Assembly (NCBI GenBank): GCA_031283795.1
Contig: JAITBB010000015.1
Location: forward strand, 1 to 6,400
Direction of reading: 5' to 3'
DNA: 6,400 nucleotides
Source of the DNA: Rickettsiales bacterium
GTDB lineage: Bacteria; Pseudomonadota; Alphaproteobacteria; Rickettsiales; UBA1997
Every line of letters begins with the position of its first letter. The stretch's first letter is position 1. The notes under the pieces were generated by a model that was not told where the DNA came from, made no database searches, and worked only from the letters and a program-made list of their open reading frames with translations. Positions 1 to 4,870 of this stretch are shown in pieces. The position numbers and the translations under genes are program-made.

Positions 1-581
1 GGGACAGAGAGTCTCAGATGGAATTTTTCAGGACCAGAGAGTAGCAGTTCGTACTGTGGTAATGTTCGAAAATGCTTCTGTGTCCACTCCTGCAGTTCTG
101 TTTTTGGATCCACGGGTATGTTCTCTATTTTCCTATCAAGATCAGCCCAGACTCTGAGGATAAAATTTTGGACCACCTCGAAGTTCGAATCCATAAAAAT
201 GGCGCCTATCACAGCCTCCAGGATATTCTCCAAATTATTTGGATTCCTTCTTCCACCATTCAGTTCCTCGCCACGACCCAATAGCATATAATCTCCCAGA
301 TGCATACGCTCCGCTATTTCGGCCAGGGTACGGCTGGACACTAAAATAGCTCTTCTTCTGGAGAGTTCACCCTCTGTTTCTTCTCTGTGGGACTCGAAAA
401 GATACCTGACCACCGCACAGAGAAGAACCGAATCACCTAGAAGTTCCAGTCTTTCATAGCTAACTTTTCTTCCATTTTTTCCCGGCAGCACGCTGGGATG
501 CGTTAGAGCCTCCTCTAGAAGTTTACTATCGGCAAATTTGTATCCCAAAATCTCCTCTAGTCTACTAAACACCCTGGACAT
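1..581 (-). CDS. rnc: Ribonuclease III, N-terminal part (3' end outside window)
   Basis: RNase III cuts double-stranded RNA and matures rRNA and some mRNAs in the cytoplasm. The 193 visible residues read from ATG at 581; an in-frame TAA lies two codons upstream, so the start cannot be farther out. The family signature ERLELLGDS is at residues 43-51, with the metal-binding Glu46 and Asp50. The second acidic cluster is NILEAVIGA (119-127), with Glu122 matching the essential E117 of the E. coli enzyme, but Asn119 stands where E. coli has Asp114. The double-stranded-RNA-binding domain begins near residue 158 (DPKTELQEW) and is cut by the window edge; about 30-40 residues should be missing. No strong Shine-Dalgarno precedes the start. 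The gene stands alone, with about 500 bp of gene-poor DNA on its 5' side. The family call is very secure. Confidence 0.96.
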   Translation of the reverse strand, partial: MSRVFSRLEEILGYKFADSKLLEEALTHPSVLPGKNGRKVSYERLELLGDSVLLCAVVRYLFESHREETEGELSRRRAILVSSRTLAEIAERMHLGDYMLLGRGEELNGGRRNPNNLENILEAVIGAIFMDSNFEVVQNFILRVWADLDRKIENIPVDPKTELQEWTQKHFRTLPQYELLLSGPEKFHLRLSV

Positions 582-903
582 GAATTAGGTAAATCTACAG
601 AATACATTTACAGAATCGCTGTATATTTTGCAAGCCAAGGAGTGTAGGAATAAGAGAAAATATCTTTGATTTGTGTGATAATTTATTGCCGCTGAAACTA
701 CTAAATTATTGGTTTCATTGACAAAGGGAAAGCAACTTCTATATTAGTGTCACATATGTAAGCTTTATATTGGTCGATGAGGGTAGTTGCTTCAATAAAG
801 ACTTCTAAGAATAGAGATAAGAACTGCAAGGTTGTCAGGAGAAAAAAGAGCAGAAAGGATGGTTCCCAGAAGTCTGTGCTCGTTGTCATAAACAAAAAAA
901 ATT
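582..903. other. Gene-poor stretch with no convincing gene
   Basis: No ORF here looks like a real gene. One minus-strand frame is open (ATG at 889, stop at 701-703; 62 residues) and would encode a hydrophobic peptide with one membrane-spanning stretch near residues 8-27. It has no Shine-Dalgarno and is preceded by a T-rich run, so I do not annotate it as a gene. An 8-bp inverted repeat, AAGCAACT (730-737) and AGTTGCTT (785-792), is widely spaced. No tRNA is recognisable. Confidence 0.5.
596..623. repeat. Short direct and inverted repeats just upstream of rnc
   Basis: TACAGAAT occurs twice (596-603 and 609-616), 13 bp apart. The second copy also forms a 15-bp inverted repeat, TACAG-N5-CTGTA (609-623). 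The cluster lies 15-42 bp upstream of the rnc start codon, where an operator or a leader hairpin would sit. The arms are only 5 bp, so chance is possible, and I know no regulator with this site. Confidence 0.3.
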
Positions 904-999
904 CAAGGTTCAGAGTATCCCAGGGATAGATCTGTGTAGCTGTATCTATCAGTGTGTTTTGAGGGCTATCCCATTTAGAGTGTGCCCTGGGATTGGAAC
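894..999. other. Structured intergenic element, possible small RNA
   Basis: Several inverted repeats are nested here. ATCCCAGGG (917-925) is exactly complementary to CCCTGGGAT (985-993), and GTTC (908-911) to GAAC (996-999), giving an interrupted outer stem. Inside are a 7-bp hairpin, GATAGAT/ATCTATC (925-931 and 944-950, 12-base loop), and a competing AGGGC/GCCCT pair (962-966 and 984-988). On the minus strand the outer stem is followed after six bases by a run of eight T (901 to 894), which could be the tail of a minus-strand RNA. I looked for landmarks of 4.5S RNA, RNase P RNA, tmRNA and 6S RNA and found none that fit. Strand and identity are unknown. Confidence 0.35.
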
Positions 1000-1066
1000 G
1001 TCCCGCCGTAGGAAGTTAATCTGGAGTTGATTTCAGCGTAAATTGAGAGGAGTTGGCTACTCCCTT

Positions 1067-1092
1067 CCCTCTAGGGGGGAATTTTTAGAGGG
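1067..1092 (-). terminator. Possible terminator-like hairpin after the lipoprotein pair
   Basis: CCCTCTA (1067-1073) and TAGAGGG (1086-1092) form a perfect 7-bp stem with a 12-base loop. On the minus strand the stem starts five bases after the stop codon of the second lipoprotein gene. A T tract does not follow on the minus strand, so it is not a canonical intrinsic terminator; it may protect the mRNA 3' end or belong to the adjacent structured element. Confidence 0.35.
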
Positions 1093-1097
1093 GATGC

Positions 1098-1796
1098 TCA
1101 TCTAACTTTTCTAAAGGTCTCCAGAAGCTTCTTCTTGACGGTTGAGGGCGTTGTCCCTGCCCGTGCAGCCTTCCGGAGAGCTTCGGCATTCCTGTATTCC
1201 ATGTATATTTCCTTCTTTGTTCTGTTCATCAGGTCCACATAGTCGAAGCATTTCTGGAGGGTGGAGTCGTTGGGAATACTATGATTCTCACTTCTCCTTA
1301 TTTTCAATTCCCCATGGAGAACTTTGTTTGTTGGTTTTATTCCAATAAAATCAATCTTGCTCTGGGAGTAGTCGCTGTGGTTGTCCTTTAGATAGAGTAC
1401 GTTTGTTGCTAGATGACTATCGAGATCCTCAAAATCCTCCTTCAGTCTCCGATTCCTGTAATATATGCTGCTGCCATAGTTGTAGCTTATGGGATCTGGT
1501 TTGTCTTCGATCCCTGCCATGGTGACGTCTCCACGCATCTTCAGTGGGTTTTCACCGCTGATCTGATGCTCTGAGGTTTCATAGCCATTAGTTCCTGTTG
1601 ACACACTTTGTTTTTGTTTTGAAACCTTGAAGTATTTTTTTCTGCTCCTATCAACTCTTCCAGAATTTTTTGCAAGGAACTCATCATTGTATCTGGAAAC
1701 TGGATCTGTACTCCTGATTGTCTCACAGGCGCACAATAGAGCTAGTACAGTGGAATAGACAATAGTTCTATTCCCTAAATGTGTACGTTTCGCCAT
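1098..1796 (-). CDS. Putative lipoprotein of unknown function
   Basis: I do not recognise a family. The 232-residue product starts with a basic n-region (MAKRTHLGNR) and a short hydrophobic stretch ending in the lipobox L-C-A-C, giving a lipidated Cys24. The mature part is hydrophilic, rich in Lys, Arg, Ser and Asn, with no visible catalytic motif; the C-terminal 45 residues look helical and basic. ATG at 1796 is chosen because AGGA (1805-1808) is 8 bases upstream; ATG at 1802, also in frame, would leave only 2. The start lies inside the 3' end of the SPOR lipoprotein gene (29-bp overlap), implying co-transcription and probably translational coupling. A motif after the cysteine, RYNDEFLAK (35-43), resembles RMNEEYLAK (61-69) of the upstream protein, so the two may be related or bind the same partner. 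A SPOR domain is not seen here. Confidence 0.75.
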   Translation of the reverse strand: MAKRTHLGNRTIVYSTVLALLCACETIRSTDPVSRYNDEFLAKNSGRVDRSRKKYFKVSKQKQSVSTGTNGYETSEHQISGENPLKMRGDVTMAGIEDKPDPISYNYGSSIYYRNRRLKEDFEDLDSHLATNVLYLKDNHSDYSQSKIDFIGIKPTNKVLHGELKIRRSENHSIPNDSTLQKCFDYVDLMNRTKKEIYMEYRNAEALRKAARAGTTPSTVKKKLLETFRKVR

Positions 1797-2610
1797 GTCC
1801 ATTGTCCTGTATTTTCTTCATGGTTTCCTCTAGATCCACTCTGGTAGAAAATCCACCGGCTATAACTTTATAGGCATTTTTACCTTTCTCTGTCGTATTT
1901 TCTCGGATTTTCAAACTCGGCACCAGAGGGGCAAACTTTTTAAACAGCTCCTCGGCATTGTTCCTATCTCGGAATAGACCGAGTTGGACGTAGTACAGCT
2001 TACTGTTGTTTTTGGGTTTTGAAAGTATCTTTGCCTTTGCCGTTTCTGCCGGTGGCAACCCCACAGGTGGGACGATTTCTGTTTTCCCGCTATTCATCTT
2101 GATTTTGGCCTTCATTTCAAGAATTTGCCTATCATCACTGAAGTAATTACGAGGTAAATAGTCAAAATCACCTATGGTCCTGCTACTCTTCATTCTGCCC
2201 AGATCCTCTGCGGACGATTCTATGTTGCTTTCCTGTTCTTTGTTTATAATGGTGCCATCCATAACACTCCTGAGACTATAGGCGCTGCTTGCCAATATTT
2301 TGCCGTTCTTTTCGGGCAGTTTTTTACCGACTGTAGGATTTTCCTTTTCGGTAACGCCGAGCTGATTGTTTTTATCTCCACCAGTTCCAGCAGCATCCTT
2401 TTTCTTGGCCAAATATTCTTCGTTCATCCTTGGAGTTCTTTTATCGAAATAGATCACCTTGCCATTTTTACCAACTATTCTGTAGGAGGAATTCACTTTC
2501 TCTTTCTTCTGTCTACAGGAAACCATTGAAAAAAGTAGTAAACTAAGAATGATCAGTTTATTTCCTACATTACCCACGGCGTAAATGGTTTTCGATACAA
2601 CTCTAGCCAT
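1768..2610 (-). CDS. SPOR-domain lipoprotein
   Basis: This 280-residue protein is probably lipid-anchored in the envelope and binds peptidoglycan; SPOR domains recognise glycan strands lacking stem peptides, typically at the division site. A signal sequence with hydrophobic core (LIILSLLLF, 19-27) ends in M-V-S-C, so Cys32 is the likely lipidated residue. Residues 33-200 are low-complexity and Lys/Asn/Ser-rich, a likely linker. The SPOR domain spans about 204-276: LYYVQLGLF (205-213), then NAEELFKKF helix, then AYKVIAGGF (246-254), the paired strands typical of the fold. It lacks the double-psi beta-barrel of RlpA, so I give no symbol. ATG at 2610 makes an 18-residue n-region, long for a lipoprotein; GTG at 2577 would give a more usual signal peptide of about 20 residues. 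First of two overlapping genes. Confidence 0.85.
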   Translation of the reverse strand: MARVVSKTIYAVGNVGNKLIILSLLLFSMVSCRQKKEKVNSSYRIVGKNGKVIYFDKRTPRMNEEYLAKKKDAAGTGGDKNNQLGVTEKENPTVGKKLPEKNGKILASSAYSLRSVMDGTIINKEQESNIESSAEDLGRMKSSRTIGDFDYLPRNYFSDDRQILEMKAKIKMNSGKTEIVPPVGLPPAETAKAKILSKPKNNSKLYYVQLGLFRDRNNAEELFKKFAPLVPSLKIRENTTEKGKNAYKVIAGGFSTRVDLEETMKKIQDNGHGETYTFRE

Positions 2611-2613
2611 AGT

Positions 2614-2642
2614 AGTATAACATTAATATTGAAATACAACAC
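2614..2642 (-). promoter_or_regulatory. Possible promoter for the lipoprotein pair
   Basis: On the minus strand a good -10 box, TATACT (2619 to 2614), is preceded after 17 bp by a weak -35-like GTGTTG (2642 to 2637). The predicted start of transcription (around 2607) would fall on or just inside the ATG at 2610, so this promoter would only fit translation from a later start such as GTG at 2577. The box may also be chance in AT-rich DNA. Confidence 0.25.
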
Positions 2643-2680
2643 GTTTACAGCTATGCAAATCTGCCCGGCAACTTCGAAAA

Positions 2681-2714
2681 TCAATGATCGTGGAGCAAAA
2701 TTCAACGATGCTGG
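2681..2714. repeat. Pair of imperfect direct repeats upstream of the MORN gene promoter
   Basis: TCAATGATCGTGG (2681-2693) and TCAACGATGCTGG (2702-2714) match at 10 of 13 positions and are spaced 21 bp, two helical turns, so a protein could bind both on one face. The second copy ends 4 bp before the -35 box at 2719. This is where an activator would bind; the regulator is unknown. Confidence 0.35.
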
Positions 2715-2718
2715 CCTC

Positions 2719-2747
2719 TTGACTGGTGACTATTTATGTGTTACACT
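2719..2747 (+). promoter_or_regulatory. Sigma70-type promoter for the MORN-repeat gene
   Basis: TTGACT (2719-2724; 5 of 6 to the consensus) and TACACT (2742-2747; 4 of 6) are separated by the ideal 17 bp. Transcription would start near 2754, leaving a leader of about 24 bases before the GTG at 2778. It lies in the divergent gap between the lipoprotein pair and the MORN gene and points the right way. Confidence 0.6.
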
Positions 2748-2777
2748 CAAAAACAATGAGAGTCAAAGCGTTATCCC

Positions 2778-4193
2778 GTGTCTAATAATAAATTAACCCG
2801 GAGGGGCCTGCTTAGTGTTCTTATTTTGCCTGTTTTGGTGGTCCTCTGGTCGGAGAGTGCTAAATCTAAAGAGAATAATATCAAGATAAACAGGATCAGG
2901 AATGGTAAAGGAATATCGATTAGTTTTCCAAATAAATATGTTTATACTGTGACTCTAGATGGTAGTAGCATCATAGGCAAACTAGTGGATTCCGAGAGGA
3001 GAGAAGTCAAGACTTTGACGCGGGAAAGTGTTTTACATTTCACAGGGAATACACCAAGTTTCTTCTCTGAAAATCCAAGTAAATTTGTAGAATGCTATGA
3101 TGCTTTGTGCATTGATGTGTTTGGAAGAGTTATCTACAGAATCACAGACGAGGAAGTTGTGCATGTTTGGCCAAACGGAGGAGTCTATAGAGGCGAGTTC
3201 AGAGATGGAAAAAGAAATGGAAAGGGAAAATTTATCATGCCTAGCGGTGAGATCCATGAGGGTGAATGGGAGAACGATAACGCTAAGGATGGGTATGTCA
3301 GACACGTCTATGAGAACAAGAATATCTACGAGGGTGAATTCAAAAATGGAAAAAGAAATGGGAAAGGGAAATTCATCATGCCTGACGGCGAGTCATACGA
3401 AGGTGAGTGGGAAGAAGATGACATTAAAGATGGACATATCAAGCACATTTACGAAGACGGAGACATTTACGAGGGTGGATGGGCGAGAGGAGAAAAAAAT
3501 GGGCTTGGAAAACTAACTATGTTGGATGGTGATGTTTTCGAAGGAGAATGGAAGGATGGGGATATGTTGGATGGATATGGTAAATATACTTTGACAGGCG
3601 GATATGTCTATGAGGGCGAATTTAGAGATGGAAAAAGAAATGGATGGGGGAGGTTCATCTGGCCTGACGGTGAGATCCATGAGAGCGAATGGGAGGATGG
3701 TAACGATAGGGATGGCTATGTCAGGCATGTCTATGGGGACGGGAGCGTCTATGAGGGTGAATTTAGAGATGGAAAAAGAAATGGGAAAGGGAAGCTTATA
3801 TGGCCTGATGGTGAGTTCTATGAGGGCGAATGGGAGGAGGAGAATATCAAAGATGGATACGGCAGGTATGTCTATGGAGATGGGAACATCTATGAGGGTG
3901 AATTTAGAGATGGACAAATTAACGGAAATGGGAAATTTATCACGCCTGACGGTGAGTTCTACGAGGGTGAATGGGAGAATAATATTATAAAATACGGATA
4001 TGGTGTGTACATTAATGAAAACGGAGACATCTATAAGGGTGAGTTCAAAAATGGAAAAAGAGATGGGATAGGAACATATGTCACACACGATGGAGAGGTG
4101 TTTGAAGAGGAATGGAAGGATGGAGAGGTTGTAGGGAGGGGGCACGTTCAATCACGTGTAGAAAAGAAAAATATCTATGAGGCTATGAGATAA
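2778..4193 (+). CDS. Exported MORN-repeat protein
   Basis: MORN repeats form extended beta-hairpin arrays and in other proteins mediate membrane-lipid or protein contacts; the role here is unknown. The 471-residue product begins with GTG at 2778; an in-frame TGA at 2757 excludes a longer form. Residues 1-29 resemble a signal peptide: TRRG followed by a hydrophobic core (LLSVLILPVLVVLW, 11-24), with a possible cut after Ala28. The paired arginines loosely resemble a Tat signal. Residues 33-135 are an unrecognised domain holding the only two cysteines, Cys106 and Cys111. Residues 136 to about 465 are 14 MORN repeats alternating between a 23-residue form (GEFRDGKRNGKGKF type) and a 24-residue form (EGEWE...KDGY type). 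No enzymatic domain, such as the kinase or SET domains found on some MORN proteins, is present. The Shine-Dalgarno is poor: GAGAG lies 15 bases upstream. Transcribed away from the lipoprotein pair, apparently alone. Confidence 0.9.
   Translation: MSNNKLTRRGLLSVLILPVLVVLWSESAKSKENNIKINRIRNGKGISISFPNKYVYTVTLDGSSIIGKLVDSERREVKTLTRESVLHFTGNTPSFFSENPSKFVECYDALCIDVFGRVIYRITDEEVVHVWPNGGVYRGEFRDGKRNGKGKFIMPSGEIHEGEWENDNAKDGYVRHVYENKNIYEGEFKNGKRNGKGKFIMPDGESYEGEWEEDDIKDGHIKHIYEDGDIYEGGWARGEKNGLGKLTMLDGDVFEGEWKDGDMLDGYGKYTLTGGYVYEGEFRDGKRNGWGRFIWPDGEIHESEWEDGNDRDGYVRHVYGDGSVYEGEFRDGKRNGKGKLIWPDGEFYEGEWEEENIKDGYGRYVYGDGNIYEGEFRDGQINGNGKFITPDGEFYEGEWENNIIKYGYGVYINENGDIYKGEFKNGKRDGIGTYVTHDGEVFEEEWKDGEVVGRGHVQSRVEKKNIYEAMR
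3183..4169 (+). repeat. Tandem 141-bp coding repeat, seven units
   Basis: Units begin at 3183, 3324, 3465, 3606, 3747, 3888 and 4029, each encoding one 23- plus one 24-residue MORN repeat with no indels between starts; the last unit is degenerate and ends with one extra residue. Parts are nearly identical at the DNA level: the 17-mer GATGGAAAAAGAAATGG recurs exactly at 3204, 3627 and 3768. This suggests growth by unequal crossing-over of the double unit rather than of single MORN repeats. The periodicity also keeps other frames open on both strands, producing long false ORFs. Confidence 0.9.
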
Positions 4194-4460
4194 ACTGGAG
4201 ATAGCCCGGTGATTGGGAAATTATTCCTATTCTAGTGCTTCCGTGAATCTTTCTGGGAATCCTACTTGCTAACGACAGACTCTGGTTGAGCTCCAGACCA
4301 ATTGTTATTCGATTATTAGCTTCCGAATTGATTTTTATTCTAGAAGACTAGTCCGGAGTCGAATTAGCGTTGGCCGAGAAGAATTAATCTTTTTTCCAGG
4401 GATTTAGGAATGAGTCATAATCCTCTTTCCGATGAAGAGGGCAGGGGGCTATGTTCCTTC
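4194..4460. other. Intergenic stretch with two small hairpins, no gene seen
   Basis: This 267-bp gap lies between the ends of two convergent genes. It holds two modest stems: TCTGG/CCAGA (4281-4285 and 4293-4297, 7-base loop) and CCTCTT/AAGAGG (4422-4427 and 4435-4440, 7-base loop). Neither is followed by a T tract on either strand. No ORF, tRNA or recognisable gene remnant is visible. Confidence 0.5.
4422..4440 (-). terminator. Possible 3' hairpin after the 98-residue ORF
   Basis: The 6-bp stem CCTCTT/AAGAGG lies 20 bp beyond the stop codon of the minus-strand ORF. It lacks a downstream T run, so at best it is a weak or factor-dependent terminator. Confidence 0.25.
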
Positions 4461-4757
4461 CTATTCCAGAAGCTCCAGAGAGGTTGGACTCACCCTTCCT
4501 CCCAGGATCTGTGCCGAGATGAAGCCTCTTGAAGCTATTTTGCCGCCCAGATGAAATTTTATGGTAACTCTACCATCATCTTCAACGAGTTTTCCTGGCA
4601 CATGCAGAGCCGTCTCTGGATTATAAATCGTCTCTGGCCGGTTGGGCGAATGACCCACCATCATAATGTTTTCCACCGATTCGCTGTCTCTCCCTATTTT
4701 CAGAGAGGCTTTTGCCAGATAGCCGCATATAATATTTTCACCAAACCTGTGATCCAT
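4461..4757 (-). CDS. Small hypothetical protein
   Basis: I do not recognise this 98-residue product. It has a balanced composition, mixed charge and no signal peptide or membrane segment. A glycine-containing, beta-rich looking stretch (HLGGKIASRGF, 69-79) lies in the C-terminal third. The segment ENIMMVGHSPN (29-39) faintly resembles the VGHNP motif of histidine phosphatases such as SixA, but no upstream RHG motif is present, so at most it would be a truncated relative. ATG at 4757 is the first start after an in-frame TAG. No Shine-Dalgarno is visible. The opposing plus-strand frame (4551-4772) is rich in Trp, His and Phe and looks like a shadow, which favours this strand. It is convergent with the MORN gene and divergent from the hydrolase gene. 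It may be a real small gene or a gene remnant. Confidence 0.5.
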   Translation of the reverse strand: MDHRFGENIICGYLAKASLKIGRDSESVENIMMVGHSPNRPETIYNPETALHVPGKLVEDDGRVTIKFHLGGKIASRGFISAQILGGRVSPTSLELLE

Positions 4758-4814
4758 GAAGAGAGGCTATAGATAATTAGATGCAGCTAATTCTTCCTAG
4801 AGGCTACCATCAGC

Positions 4815-4843
4815 TTGTTTTTAAAAAAATATTGCCCTATAGT
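4815..4843 (+). promoter_or_regulatory. Likely promoter for the hydrolase-ppiD pair
   Basis: A good -10 box, TATAGT (4838-4843; 5 of 6), lies 17 bp after a weak -35, TTGTTT (4815-4820; 3 of 6). Transcription would start near 4850, about 20 bases before the ATG at 4871. It lies downstream of the ATG at 4781 and therefore supports the later translation start. Confidence 0.45.
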
Positions 4844-4870
4844 TGCTCTATAAATCTAGCCAATTTAATA

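Noticed and set aside
609..623. LexA-type operator
   Set aside because: The arms are in the wrong order and spacing for the gamma-proteobacterial box and do not match the alphaproteobacterial GTTC-N7-GTTC site.
730..792. AAGCAACT/AGTTGCTT inverted repeat
   Set aside because: Only 8 bp with 47 bp between the arms and nothing else supporting it; expected by chance in a scan of this size.
701..895. Hydrophobic minus-strand ORF of about 62-64 codons
   Set aside because: No ribosome site, an upstream T-run, and no recognisable family; it could be a small membrane protein but the sequence alone does not support it.
980..1012. tRNA T-arm-like sequence (GTTCCAATC on the minus strand)
   Set aside because: The flanking bases do not form a 5-bp T stem, and no acceptor, D or anticodon arms are found around it.
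894..1085. 6S, 4.5S, RNase P RNA or tmRNA in the gap beside rnc
   Set aside because: The diagnostic core sequences of 4.5S, RNase P RNA and tmRNA are missing, and the ends do not pair as a 6S closing stem should.
3513..4151. Long minus-strand open frame (212 codons) opposite the MORN repeats, and open plus-strand frames at 3097-3516 and 3604-3990
   Set aside because: They arise from the 141-bp periodicity: one unit free of stops in a frame keeps all units open. Their products are themselves repetitive and of odd composition, and the MORN frame explains the DNA.
3183..4172. CRISPR array or VNTR without coding role
   Set aside because: The units are contiguous, coding and in frame, with no spacers.
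4551..4772. Plus-strand ORF opposite the 98-residue minus ORF
   Set aside because: Rich in Trp, His, Phe and Met and without family resemblance; the opposite strand has more normal composition.
4781..4870. Thirty-codon N-terminal extension of the hydrolase-fold protein
   Set aside because: Family homology starts at the ATG at 4871, and the likely promoter (4815-4843) lies inside the extension.
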